DNA from: Chloroflexota bacterium | GTDB lineage: Bacteria; Chloroflexota; Dehalococcoidia; UBA2979 | Length of the DNA: 11,991 nucleotides | NCBI GenBank assembly: GCA_002710905.1 | Contig: PAJB01000010.1 | Location: 3,535-15,525, forward strand | Direction: 5' to 3' | Part shown: positions 1 through 7,265 of the stretch, one piece after another | Position numbering within the stretch: the first letter of the stretch is position 1 | Layout of the letters: each line of letters opens with the position of its first letter | Notes under the pieces: model-generated | Database searches by the model: none | The model's input: the letters and a program-made list of their open reading frames with translations, nothing else | Told to the model about the DNA's origin: nothing | Made by a program: the position numbers and the translations under genes

Positions 1-536
1 GTACCCTGAAGTACACATATTGTAGCTCCAGCCATATCTTCAATTGTTTTATAACCACTATCAGCATATACCATCATTCCTTGTCCATCATAGAAAGTAG
101 TTGCAGTAAAATCATTACCTAGATCTCTGTCTCTACTTGCTGTCCAAGTTGTATTTCTGATTAATAAATCGATTTCTTCAGAACCAAGAGCTTCGAATCT
201 TGCTGATGCTGTTAATGGAACATATTCCACTTTACTTGCATCTCCGAGTATTGCAGCTGCTACAGCTTTACAATAATCTATATCAAAACCTTCGAATGAA
301 CCTGCTGAGGTTAAAACTCCAAAACCTGTTAGGTTGTCGTTCACACCGCATTTAAGAGATCCACGCTCTAGTACTTCTTCTAAAGTTGAGTGATCTTCAT
401 GATCATGATCATCATCTTTTGCTTCATTTGCTACTTCCACTTCTGTTGCCACTTCTTCAACTTCCTCAGAGCTACAAGCTAGTACTAAAGTTAAAGACAT
501 AACAGCTAAAAGTAGAAAAAATAACTTAGATTTCAT
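1..536 (-). CDS. Amino-acid ABC transporter substrate-binding lipoprotein, AapJ/BztA-like (C-terminus beyond window)
   Basis: Extracytoplasmic solute receptor that would deliver polar amino acids to an ABC permease. 178 codons are visible; the family is about 340 residues, so the C-terminal half lies outside the window. Residues 1-21 form a lipoprotein signal: K2/K4, a hydrophobic run and the lipobox V-L-A-C with Cys21, so the protein is probably lipid-anchored. Residues 22-50 form an acidic linker ending in DDDHDHEDH (41-49). The solute-binding domain (SBP_bac_3 type) starts near residue 51. GSLKCGVNDNLTGFG, GFDIDYCKAVAAAILGD and RNTTWTASRDRDLG match the AapJ/BztA branch closely. The ATG at 534-536 follows AAGGAGA at a good distance. 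No permease or ATPase gene is in the window. The family is secure; the exact amino-acid preference cannot be read. The His-rich linker is unusual. Confidence 0.9.
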   Translation of the reverse strand, partial: MKSKLFFLLLAVMSLTLVLACSSEEVEEVATEVEVANEAKDDDHDHEDHSTLEEVLERGSLKCGVNDNLTGFGVLTSAGSFEGFDIDYCKAVAAAILGDASKVEYVPLTASARFEALGSEEIDLLIRNTTWTASRDRDLGNDFTATTFYDGQGMMVYADSGYKTIEDMAGATICVLQG

Positions 537-590
537 AATTATTTCTCCTTGAATTTATTATTAACGTCTTCTAGTTATATTCAATTGATT

Positions 591-619
591 ATTCTAACTT
601 TATGAGTCTTAAAAGTCAA
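591..619 (-). promoter_or_regulatory. Sigma70-type promoter for the amino-acid binding protein gene
   Basis: Read on the minus strand, TTGACT (614-619) is followed after exactly 17 bp by TAGAAT (591-596). Transcription would begin near 584, giving a leader of about 48 nt with the AAGGAGA ribosome binding site. The gene can therefore be transcribed independently of the alpha/beta hydrolase operon that ends at 665. Confidence 0.65.
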
Positions 620-664
620 ATGATAAAAAATAGTTTTCCCTTCAGTAGGTTATTAAATTAACAA

Positions 665-1465
665 TTAATCACCTTGGGTTGCAGATTTGATAAATTTAAA
701 AACTTCAAAATTAAAAATATCTGGTTTTTCAAAATATATAGAATGCCCACAACCAGGGACATATACATATTTAGAATGATTTATATAAGATGAGGCAAGT
801 TTTATAATTTCCGGTGGCATTAATGTGTCAAACTCTCCAACCAAATATAACACTGGCATAGTTAGTGCTTTCAAATCATTACCTGACGGTCCTCCTAACA
901 AATTTATTTTAGAAAAATCCATAGAGGGATTTGTAAGTTCTGGGTTTGTTTGTCCTATCTGAATATAAAGATTTGCCATTTCAGGTTTTTCTTTTTCAAA
1001 TATTTCTGATATCGCTTCTAGCCTACCCCGAGTTCTAGGATTATTTTTTTGCCAGTTAATCATTTCTGTTTCTAATATTGGTTCTCCCATTCCTCCTGTA
1101 GTATCAGCAAAAGTTATACTCAAAACTCTATCAGGGTTATCAACTGCAAATCCTAATGCTGAAACCCCACCCATTGATTGAGCAACTAAATGAGCTTTCT
1201 CAATCTCTAAATTATCCATGACAGCTTCTAAATCTTTTGGAAATTCTAATAATCCTGAACTATGATCATTGTCATAAGAATGCCCAAAACCTCTTTGAGA
1301 GTAAACAATGCATTTATATTCTTTAGCAAAAAATGGAATTTGTTGAAACCATGATAAAAGATTTCCTCCTCTTCCATGCATAAAAATTATTGTTTCATAA
1401 TTTTCTTTGTTTGGAATAAATTCTTGATATTCTATTTTTATATCTTTGAGTTCTATCAATGCCAT
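665..1465 (-). CDS. Alpha/beta-fold hydrolase, substrate unknown
   Basis: Predicted cytoplasmic serine hydrolase of 266 residues, a normal length for a single-domain alpha/beta hydrolase. With the ATG at 1463-1465 as residue 1, the parts seen are the oxyanion motif HGRGG (30-34), RGFGHS (58-63), the nucleophile elbow AQSMGG with Ser97, the acid Asp213 in GEFDTLMPP, and His241 in GCGHSIYFEKP. The triad is complete. Residues about 120-195 form a variable lid. A TTG three bases upstream is also in frame, but the ATG is better spaced from AAAGGAAA. There is no signal peptide. It is the last gene of the minus-strand operon, 10 bp behind the 88-residue gene. The overall look resembles the enol-lactonase/esterase branch, but the substrate cannot be deduced. 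Confidence 0.87.
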   Translation of the reverse strand: MALIELKDIKIEYQEFIPNKENYETIIFMHGRGGNLLSWFQQIPFFAKEYKCIVYSQRGFGHSYDNDHSSGLLEFPKDLEAVMDNLEIEKAHLVAQSMGGVSALGFAVDNPDRVLSITFADTTGGMGEPILETEMINWQKNNPRTRGRLEAISEIFEKEKPEMANLYIQIGQTNPELTNPSMDFSKINLLGGPSGNDLKALTMPVLYLVGEFDTLMPPEIIKLASSYINHSKYVYVPGCGHSIYFEKPDIFNFEVFKFIKSATQGD

Positions 1466-1475
1466 CAAATTTCCT

Positions 1476-1742
1476 TTATAAATTTCTTTCTAATTCTTTT
1501 TCTTTACGAGCTAACACAATTAACGGTTCTAATATTATTCTTTTAAAATCATTATGCATATATATCCAATCATTACCATATTTTTCAATCATACAAGCCA
1601 CTATAATTCCTATTGTATCTTGCTCCCAGCTAAAATTTGACTCATGTAAAAACCTTTTCGCAAAACTATGAAATTCAATGTTTACAATATTCTCACTTTT
1701 AAGAAAAATTTTTATATTATTAAATAACTCGTTATCTTCCAT
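1476..1742 (-). CDS. Unknown small protein, 88 residues
   Basis: I do not recognise this family. The ATG at 1740-1742 is preceded by AAGGA at a normal distance. The gene fits neatly in the operon: 9 bp after the GIY-YIG gene and 10 bp before the alpha/beta hydrolase, which supports real translation. The product has no signal peptide, no cysteine cluster and no obvious catalytic motif. It looks like a small, mostly helical soluble protein with a charged C-terminus (ARKEKELERNL). Aromatic residues are scattered (NDWIYMHNDF near 57-66). A short antisense reading frame over the same DNA has no ribosome binding site and is taken as a shadow. Function is not assignable. Confidence 0.65.
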   Translation of the reverse strand: MEDNELFNNIKIFLKSENIVNIEFHSFAKRFLHESNFSWEQDTIGIIVACMIEKYGNDWIYMHNDFKRIILEPLIVLARKEKELERNL

Positions 1743-1751
1743 AGTTAATCC

Positions 1752-2003
1752 TTATATTTGTACTAATTTTAATTTTTGAACTTTAGATAATTTTTTTATT
1801 CTGTTTTCTTCTTTCATAGCCATACTTTGGTTATTAAATGTATTTTCATAAACCAATTTAAATGGGCCTCTTCCTTTAGTGTATTTAGCACCCTTACCTT
1901 TTTCATGAGCTAACATTCTTTTTTTAATATCATTTGTGATCCCGGTATAAAGTGTTCCATCTCTACAAAGTAATATATACACATACCAATTTTCATTTTC
2001 CAT
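1752..2003 (-). CDS. GIY-YIG nuclease-superfamily small protein (UPF0213/YhbQ-like)
   Basis: 83-residue single-domain protein of the GIY-YIG endonuclease superfamily, the usual length for the stand-alone UPF0213/YhbQ type. Visible motifs are the GIY strand as YVYIL (7-11), the YIG strand as LYTGIT (18-23), the conserved Arg29 in KKRMLAHEKGKGAKYTKGRGP, and the metal-binding Glu66 in AMKEENRIKKLSK. All core positions of the fold are present, so it may be an active nuclease. Members of this group have been linked to DNA repair, but their natural substrate is poorly defined. The ATG at 2001-2003 has only a weak purine stretch (GAAAG) upstream. It lies 35 bp after the dehydrogenase and 9 bp before the unknown 88-residue gene, so it is probably transcribed with them. 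Confidence 0.85.
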   Translation of the reverse strand: MENENWYVYILLCRDGTLYTGITNDIKKRMLAHEKGKGAKYTKGRGPFKLVYENTFNNQSMAMKEENRIKKLSKVQKLKLVQI

Positions 2004-2038
2004 CTTTCACTGTTATGTGCATAATAATTCCAATTCTC

Positions 2039-3031
2039 TTAATCATATAATTTTTTTAATACATCAGGATTTAATACTCTGACTGGATTGTTATTTAAAA
2101 AAGCAATTACATTATCAATTATTCCTTCGTTATAGGCTTGGTAAGCTTCTTTTGTAACATATCCAATATGAGGAGTTAAAAGAGTATTTGGAGTATGCAA
2201 TAAAGGATGATTTGTTCTTAGTGGTTCTTCATCAAATGTATCTATTGCAGCTCCTGCTATTTTGCGTGAATTCAGTGCTTCTACCAATGCTTTTTCATTA
2301 ATTATTGGACCTCTTGAAGTATTTATAATATAAGCACTTTGTTTCATTAAACTTATTTCTTTTTCCCCTATTAAATCTTTTGTTCTTTTACTAAGCTTAG
2401 TATGAATTGATAATATGTCAGAATCCTCAAAAAGTTTTTGTTTTTCTACATAGTTAACACCATATTGTTTAGTTGCCAAATCATTTAGATTTTGACTCCA
2501 TGCAATAACTCGCATTCCTAAAGCCAAACCTACTTTTGACACCAATTTACCTATATGGCCAAATCCTAACAAACCTAGTGTTTTACCAGTCAAACTTGGA
2601 CCTATGTGTGTTCCCCATTGACCTGCTCTTAAAAATTTATCTTCTTCATGTATTTTTCTTACTAAACTGATAATTAATCCCCATGTCAAATCTACTGGAC
2701 CTTCTCCTGAACCAAGAGTACCAGAAACAACAATATTATTTTTAGTTGCAGCTTCAAGATCGTAAGATGCATTTTTAAGCCCTGTTGTTATGAGAAATCT
2801 TAGATTCGGAAGCTGGTTTATAACCTCTTCGGGGAATTTGGTACGTTCACGGATTCCAACCACTATATTAGCTTTGCTAATGTTGTTAATCAATTCTGTG
2901 GAATTTTTAAAATGATTATTGTATACAATCAACTTAATTTCATCCGGCAACCTTTTGTCTTTTGCCATGTCATTAAAATAACTATGATAATCATCAAGAA
3001 TTACCATGTTTATATTAGTATTAATTTTCAT
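2039..3031 (-). CDS. D-isomer-specific 2-hydroxyacid dehydrogenase
   Basis: NAD(P)-dependent oxidoreductase that interconverts a 2-keto acid and a D-2-hydroxy acid. I chose the ATG at 3029-3031 (MKINTNINMVILDDY), 7 bp after the amidohydrolase stop, giving 330 residues, typical of the family. An upstream in-frame start would add 17 residues lying within the previous gene. The substrate domain is residues 1-115 and about 295-330. The Rossmann domain carries GLLGFGHIG (153-161). Catalytic residues are Arg240 (NTSRGPII), Glu269 (DTFDEEPL) and His288 (LTPHIGY), so the enzyme should be active. The strand-2 end reads AWSQN with no acidic residue, which hints at NADP preference (inference). Its place directly behind a hydantoinase-like gene suggests a shared catabolic step, but the substrate is unknown. 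Confidence 0.9.
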   Translation of the reverse strand: MKINTNINMVILDDYHSYFNDMAKDKRLPDEIKLIVYNNHFKNSTELINNISKANIVVGIRERTKFPEEVINQLPNLRFLITTGLKNASYDLEAATKNNIVVSGTLGSGEGPVDLTWGLIISLVRKIHEEDKFLRAGQWGTHIGPSLTGKTLGLLGFGHIGKLVSKVGLALGMRVIAWSQNLNDLATKQYGVNYVEKQKLFEDSDILSIHTKLSKRTKDLIGEKEISLMKQSAYIINTSRGPIINEKALVEALNSRKIAGAAIDTFDEEPLRTNHPLLHTPNTLLTPHIGYVTKEAYQAYNEGIIDNVIAFLNNNPVRVLNPDVLKKLYD

Positions 3032-3038
3032 AAATAAC

Positions 3039-4448
3039 TCAATGAGAAATTCCAGATATAGGAGGAGTTGGAGAGCTAGCATGAATGAAATTACCTACAC
3101 CAGGATTTTGTTCTAATTTACCTTCCTTTAATAAAACATTTCCTCTAAGTAATGTCATCCAAGGTTTCCCTTTTATTTCCCAATCCTCGTATGGAGTATA
3201 TCCTGTTGTACTTTGATGATCTTTTGCTTTAATTGTTGATGTTGTATCGGGATCAATAATTAATAAATCAGCATCAGAATCTGGTTGAATAATTCCTTTT
3301 TGTGGGTAAAGTCCAAAAATTCGAGCAGGATTTTCTGAAAGCATTCTCGACATCCACCAAATTGGGAATTTTCTTTTTATTACACCCTCTGAGAAGATTA
3401 ATGGAACTAATGTTTCTATTGATGGGGCTCCAAATGGAATTGGATCTCCATTAGGTGCTCTGAAAATATTTTCCCATCCTAATTCTTTTTTTTCAGACGG
3501 AGCTGGAGAATGATCGCTGCCAATAGTAGATAAATATCCATTCTTCAAACCATCCCATAATGCAGTTTGATTTAATCCATCAGCAGGTCTTAAAGGAGGT
3601 CCAATTTTTGCAAATGGACCAATTTTTTCTAGAGATGTCTCGTCTAGCAATAAATATTGAGGACAAGTTTCTCCCCATACTTGCTGACCTGTTAGTTGTG
3701 CGTCGATAATTCTATTCAACCCAACTTTTGATGTAAGATGGACTATGTACAATGGGCAATCGGTCATTTTGGCTAATAAAATACCTCTATTTATTGCTTC
3801 TTCTTCTGCCCACGGCGGGCATGTATCAGGAAAATCTGAAGGTTTAGTGTTTCCTTCAGATATAGATTTATTCATCAAATGCTCTATAACGTCTCCGTTT
3901 TCAGCATGCAACTGTACTATACCGCCGTTTTTAGCAACAACTTCCATAACATTTGCAATAAATGAATCTGATACTCTATGATCATAAGTCATAAACATTT
4001 TATAAGAAGATACCCCCATTTGAATTGCTTCTTTAAGGCTATCTAAAATATATGGTGTATTACTTAATATATAATGAAATGAATAATCTACTAGAGATTC
4101 TCTTCCAGCTTCTTCTTTCCATCTTTTTATTGCCTGAGGGAGAGTTTCTTTTTTTTCTGAATTATATTCTCCAAATGGAATAATTGTTGTTAATCCTGCT
4201 AAGGCTGCTGCTTTTGATCCAATTCCCCAATCATCTCCTGGTTTTTCTCTAATGTGTACATGGCAATCTATAAGTCCTGGCAAAACATATTTGCCTTTGG
4301 CATCAATATAATTTTCGGCTTTGGGCATTGTAGATTTATTTCCAACTGCAACAATTTTTTCTCCTTTAATTGCAATACTTGCTTCAAATGCATTTGATGA
4401 AAATGCGACAATCCCTCCATCTATAACTGTATCAACAGTTTCGGGCAT
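3039..4448 (-). CDS. Cyclic amidohydrolase, hydantoinase/dihydropyrimidinase/allantoinase group
   Basis: Metal-dependent hydrolase predicted to open a cyclic amide or ureide ring (hydantoin, dihydropyrimidine or allantoin-like). At 469 residues it is full length. All binuclear metal ligands of the amidohydrolase superfamily are present: His63 and His65 (DCHVHIR), the lysine that becomes carboxylated Lys150 (SSYKMFMTYD), His181 (QLHAENGD), His237 (IVHLTSK) and Asp312 (GSDHSPAP). ETCPQYLLLDE (260-270) and KIGPPLRP (281-288) are typical of the hydantoinase branch. The ATG starts 2 bp after the hisIE stop and uses AGGAGG inside the last hisIE codons, so translation should be coupled. Imidazolonepropionase is less likely, as that group lacks the carboxylated lysine. 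Exact substrate is not readable. Confidence 0.9.
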   Translation of the reverse strand: MPETVDTVIDGGIVAFSSNAFEASIAIKGEKIVAVGNKSTMPKAENYIDAKGKYVLPGLIDCHVHIREKPGDDWGIGSKAAALAGLTTIIPFGEYNSEKKETLPQAIKRWKEEAGRESLVDYSFHYILSNTPYILDSLKEAIQMGVSSYKMFMTYDHRVSDSFIANVMEVVAKNGGIVQLHAENGDVIEHLMNKSISEGNTKPSDFPDTCPPWAEEEAINRGILLAKMTDCPLYIVHLTSKVGLNRIIDAQLTGQQVWGETCPQYLLLDETSLEKIGPFAKIGPPLRPADGLNQTALWDGLKNGYLSTIGSDHSPAPSEKKELGWENIFRAPNGDPIPFGAPSIETLVPLIFSEGVIKRKFPIWWMSRMLSENPARIFGLYPQKGIIQPDSDADLLIIDPDTTSTIKAKDHQSTTGYTPYEDWEIKGKPWMTLLRGNVLLKEGKLEQNPGVGNFIHASSPTPPISGISH

Positions 4449-4450
4449 AC

Positions 4451-5047
4451 TTATTCCTCCTTTTTCATATTACGTAAAGCTAATTCATTCCAGATTTCTT
4501 CAATATTAATATCTGATTTTTCTAACAAAACTAGCATATGAAAAAGTAAGTCAGAAAATTCGTATATAACTTCTTTTTTATCATCACCGAGGCTAGCTAT
4601 ACTTAATTCTCCTGCTTCTTCTACTATTTTTTGCGCTATTTTAGGCATTCCTTCATTTAGTAAACTTGATGTATAACTCTCATTGTTGAAAGTTATATTT
4701 CGTTCATTAATAATTTTTATTAATGAATACAAAAAATTCTGATTCGTATCAAATTCATTGAAACAACTGTAAGTACCGTTGTGACATGTTGGTCCTTCAG
4801 GAGAAGCAGAAATTAATATTGCATCTTTGTCACAGTCATACACTAATTGCTTTAATTGCAAAAAATTACCTGATGATTCTCCTTTTTCCCATAGTTTGTT
4901 TCTACTTCGGCTATAAAACCAAACATGCTTAGTTTTTAAGGTCAAGTCTATTGATTCTTGATTCATATACCCTAGCATAAGTACATTTAGAGTTTGATGA
5001 TCTTGTACTATTGCAGGTATTAATTCTTGTTGTTTTTTATCAATCAT
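4451..5047 (-). CDS. hisI: Bifunctional phosphoribosyl-AMP cyclohydrolase / phosphoribosyl-ATP pyrophosphatase
   Basis: HisIE fusion (198 residues) that carries out steps 2 and 3 of histidine synthesis: PR-ATP to PR-AMP, then opening of the adenine ring to ProFAR. The N-terminal HisI domain (1 to about 103) has WFYSRSRNKLWEKGESSGN (43-61), the metal-site Asp71/Asp73/Asp75 around CDKD, and the zinc cysteines Cys72, Cys88 and Cys95 (GPTCHNGTYSC). The C-terminal HisE domain (about 105-198) has the MazG-like KIVEEAGEL (Glu143, Glu144, Glu147) and EFSDLLFH (Glu163, Asp166). Both active sites look intact. The gene overlaps the 3' end of hisF by 8 bp, and its own last codons supply the ribosome binding site of the next gene. 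Confidence 0.96.
   Translation of the reverse strand: MIDKKQQELIPAIVQDHQTLNVLMLGYMNQESIDLTLKTKHVWFYSRSRNKLWEKGESSGNFLQLKQLVYDCDKDAILISASPEGPTCHNGTYSCFNEFDTNQNFLYSLIKIINERNITFNNESYTSSLLNEGMPKIAQKIVEEAGELSIASLGDDKKEVIYEFSDLLFHMLVLLEKSDINIEEIWNELALRNMKKEE
4456..4461 (-). promoter_or_regulatory. Strong ribosome binding site embedded in the 3' end of hisIE
   Basis: AGGAGG on the minus strand spans the final Lys-Glu-Glu codons of hisIE and sits 7 nt before the ATG of the amidohydrolase gene. It is the strongest Shine-Dalgarno match in the operon and fixes that start. It also ties amidohydrolase translation to ribosomes finishing hisIE. Confidence 0.8.
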
Positions 5048-5798
5048 TCCTAATTTTTATACCTTTAGAATTCAAATATTGTTTTATGTTTGTAATTGTA
5101 TATTCTTCAAAATGAAATATACTTGCAGCTAATACAGCATCTGCCTTACCTTCTGCTAAAGCTTTATACATATGATCAGGAGATCCCGCTCCTCCGCTAG
5201 CTATAATCGGTATATTTACATTATTTGTGATTTCTCGCAAAAGATCTATATCATATCCTGATGTTTTCCCGTCCTGATCTATACTTGTAACTAAGAGTTC
5301 GCCAGCTCCTAGTTTTTCTAGTGTTTTTGCCCACTGCAAAGCATCTAAGCCTGTTGGCTTGCGCCCACCATGGCTATATATTTCCCACGAATCGCCTCTT
5401 TTTTTTGCATCTATTGCACCTACTATTGCTTGAGATCCAAAATAGTTCGAAGCCTCGCTTATAAAATTTCTATTTAAAATTCCTGATGTATTTATAGAAA
5501 CTTTGTCAGCACCAGAGTTAAGTAATTTCTTTATATCTTCAATTACTTTTATTCCCCCACCTACTGTTAACGGAATAAAAACATTTTTCGAAACTTTTTC
5601 AACAATACTTAGTATTGTTTCTCTATTCTCAATACTGGCAGTAATGTCTAAAAAAACAATTTCATCAGCGCCAGAATCGTAGTATTTTTTTGCTAATTCA
5701 ACCGGATCACCTGCATCAACAAGGTTAAGAAAGCTTTTTCCTTTTACAACTTTTCCTTTATCTACATCTAAGCAAGGTATAATTCGCTTTGTTAACAT
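5040..5798 (-). CDS. hisF: Imidazole glycerol phosphate synthase, cyclase subunit HisF
   Basis: Cyclase half of the HisH-HisF glutamine amidotransferase. It joins ammonia from HisH with PRFAR to give imidazole-glycerol phosphate and AICAR. At 252 residues it is a complete (beta/alpha)8 barrel. The start KRIIPCLDVDKGKVVKG contains catalytic Asp11, and the second catalytic acid is Asp130 in GAIDAK. Phosphate-binding loops are seen at TVGGGI (78-83) and in ASGGAGSPDHM towards the C-terminus. The ATG at 5796-5798 lies 16 bp after the hisA stop with a modest AGAGA site. The stop overlaps the start of hisIE. Nothing unusual is seen in the sequence. Confidence 0.97.
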   Translation of the reverse strand: MLTKRIIPCLDVDKGKVVKGKSFLNLVDAGDPVELAKKYYDSGADEIVFLDITASIENRETILSIVEKVSKNVFIPLTVGGGIKVIEDIKKLLNSGADKVSINTSGILNRNFISEASNYFGSQAIVGAIDAKKRGDSWEIYSHGGRKPTGLDALQWAKTLEKLGAGELLVTSIDQDGKTSGYDIDLLREITNNVNIPIIASGGAGSPDHMYKALAEGKADAVLAASIFHFEEYTITNIKQYLNSKGIKIRND

Positions 5799-5814
5799 AT
5801 CAATTCTCTATAAA

Positions 5815-6531
5815 TTAACTATATTTATTAATAATAGTTGGACTTAAATAATTTTCATAAAATGCTTTGCCAATAATAACACCGTTAACGCCTAATTCGT
5901 TTAAGGAATTAATATCTGAATCTGAAGAAACACCTCCGGCAACAGTCAAATTTATTTGAAATTCTTGCATTATTTTACTTATATATTTTGTTGATACTCC
6001 TCCAAATGTTCCATCCTTATCTATATCAGTATAAATAAAGTTTGTAACACCTTCTTCTATCATGTGTGAAATAAATTGTTCAGGAGATAATTTCATTTCT
6101 CTTTCCCATCCTTCAGATTTGATTTTCCCATTTGAAGAATCTACAGATACAGTAATATGATTTGCTCCATATTTATCTATGGATTTGCTAACAAAACTAT
6201 TTTCGTTTTTAATTGCAGCACTTCCTAAAATGATTTTTTCAACTCCAAGAGAAAAATAATATTTGATTGTATCTAAATTTCTAATTCCTCCACCAATTTG
6301 TATTTTAAGATTTGTTTTTTCAACCATTTCTGTAATAAGTTCTTTTGAAATCGGTGTGCCTTTCCTTGCTCCTTCAAGATCGATTATATGAATCCATTTA
6401 GCTCCATAAGATCTCCATTGTTGAATTACTTCCACAGGATTGTCAGAATATACTGTAAGTTTGTCATATTCTCCTTTGTAAAGCCTGACACACTTATTTT
6501 CATATATATCTATTGCTGGAATTATATTCAT
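5815..6531 (-). CDS. hisA: ProFAR isomerase HisA
   Basis: Catalyses the Amadori rearrangement of ProFAR to PRFAR, step 4 of histidine synthesis. It is a complete 238-residue (beta/alpha)8 barrel, paralogous to HisF. Key positions: catalytic base Asp8 in IIPAIDIYENKCVRLYKGE, IQIGGGIR (77-84) and LGSAAI (102-107) phosphate loops, Asp131 in VSVD, and the general acid Asp169 in YTDIDKDGTFGG. VAGGVSS near the C-terminus is the second phosphate loop. The residue between the VSVD strand and the reaction site fits plain HisA; no dual TrpF (PriA) function can be claimed. The ATG at 6529-6531 is 7 bp after the hisH stop, with AGG overlapping that stop. Confidence 0.96.
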   Translation of the reverse strand: MNIIPAIDIYENKCVRLYKGEYDKLTVYSDNPVEVIQQWRSYGAKWIHIIDLEGARKGTPISKELITEMVEKTNLKIQIGGGIRNLDTIKYYFSLGVEKIILGSAAIKNENSFVSKSIDKYGANHITVSVDSSNGKIKSEGWEREMKLSPEQFISHMIEEGVTNFIYTDIDKDGTFGGVSTKYISKIMQEFQINLTVAGGVSSDSDINSLNELGVNGVIIGKAFYENYLSPTIINKYS

Positions 6532-6538
6532 TTATTAC

Positions 6539-7144
6539 CTAAATAAATTTATTAATAAAATTATCAAATATCTTCAAACCCAAATCTCCGCTTTTTTCAG
6601 GATGAAATTGCACTCCTACGTAATTGTCTGACTCATATGCAGAACAAAAATCATTACCGTAATTAGTACTTCCAATTATGTTTTCAGATGATAAAGGGTT
6701 AACATAATAACTATGAAGAAAATAAAAGTATGAATCATCAGGAATTCCTTCGAAAATTTTATGAGATTTTCCGAATTTAACCGAGTTCCAACCTATATGT
6801 GGAACTTTTACTGAATCTGATATTTTAGGAACAGTTCCTTTTAATAAATTTAAACCTTCAATATTACCTTCCTCTGATGATTCAAACATTAGCTGTAATC
6901 CAAGGCAAATACCTAAAAATGGTACTCCATCTTTAATAAGACCGATAAGAGTTTTAGTGATATCAAATTGTGAAAGTTTGTCCATAGCAGAAGGAAAAGA
7001 TCCTTGCCCCGGAAAAATCACAGCGTTAGCATTAATTAATTCATTAGCTTTATTTGTAGTCACTGGTTCACATCCAACTTTCTTCAATGCATTTCTTATG
7101 CTTTCTAAATTACCTGAGTCATAATCCACTATATGAATTTTCAA
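6539..7144 (-). CDS. hisH: Imidazole glycerol phosphate synthase, glutamine amidotransferase subunit HisH (TTG start)
   Basis: Class I glutamine amidotransferase that produces ammonia for HisF. 201 residues, full length. The nucleophile is Cys80 in LGICLGLQ; the other triad members are His181 and Glu183 in VQFHPEKSG. The oxyanion segment reads FPGQGSF (44-50), where PGVGAF is more usual. The start codon is TTG (7142-7144). The canonical HisH N-terminus (KIHIVDYDSGNLESI) begins right there, GAGG sits 5 nt upstream, and no other in-frame start fits, so TTG is well supported. It is the first gene of the minus-strand operon and faces hisG across the divergent control region. The weak start codon may set HisH output (inference). 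Confidence 0.96.
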   Translation of the reverse strand: MKIHIVDYDSGNLESIRNALKKVGCEPVTTNKANELINANAVIFPGQGSFPSAMDKLSQFDITKTLIGLIKDGVPFLGICLGLQLMFESSEEGNIEGLNLLKGTVPKISDSVKVPHIGWNSVKFGKSHKIFEGIPDDSYFYFLHSYYVNPLSSENIIGSTNYGNDFCSAYESDNYVGVQFHPEKSGDLGLKIFDNFINKFI

Positions 7145-7188
7145 ATATACCTCGTTATTTAATTGTCAAAATAAATAAATAAAGAAAT

Positions 7189-7194
7189 ATTATA
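7189..7194 (-). promoter_or_regulatory. Candidate -10 element for the hisHAF-hisIE operon
   Basis: A perfect TATAAT on the minus strand about 45 bp upstream of the hisH TTG start would give a leader of roughly 40 nt that includes the GAGG ribosome binding site. The hexamer 17 bp upstream (GGATAA) is a poor -35, so strength or an activator is uncertain. No leader peptide rich in His codons and no attenuator hairpin is visible between here and hisH. Confidence 0.4.
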
Positions 7195-7265
7195 AGAAAC
7201 ATTGACTATTATTATCCATAATGAGAAACTATCTCTTCTTAATAAATCTTATAAATTATAGAATT

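Noticed and set aside
620..664. Terminator after the alpha/beta hydrolase
   Set aside because: There is a T-run on the minus strand, but only a 3-bp stem before it, too weak to call.
3032..3082. Longer 2-hydroxyacid dehydrogenase with a hydrophobic N-terminal extension
   Set aside because: The extension lies within the end of the amidohydrolase gene and reads as out-of-frame translation of it. The ATG at 3031 fits the family start.
3745..3981. Plus-strand frames opposite the amidohydrolase, hisG, hisB and the hydrolase operon (for example 3745-3981, 4321-4509, 7658-8005, 8592-8786, 1459-1671)
   Set aside because: All are antisense to genes with full family motifs and lack ribosome binding sites and recognisable sequence.
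3039..4448. Amidohydrolase as imidazolonepropionase (histidine breakdown)
   Set aside because: The carboxylated lysine and ETCPQY motif place it in the hydantoinase branch; no other histidine breakdown gene is present.
7221..7265. Longer hisG starting at the ATG at 7221
   Set aside because: The extra 15 residues are hydrophobic and unlike HisG N-termini, and no ribosome site precedes that ATG.
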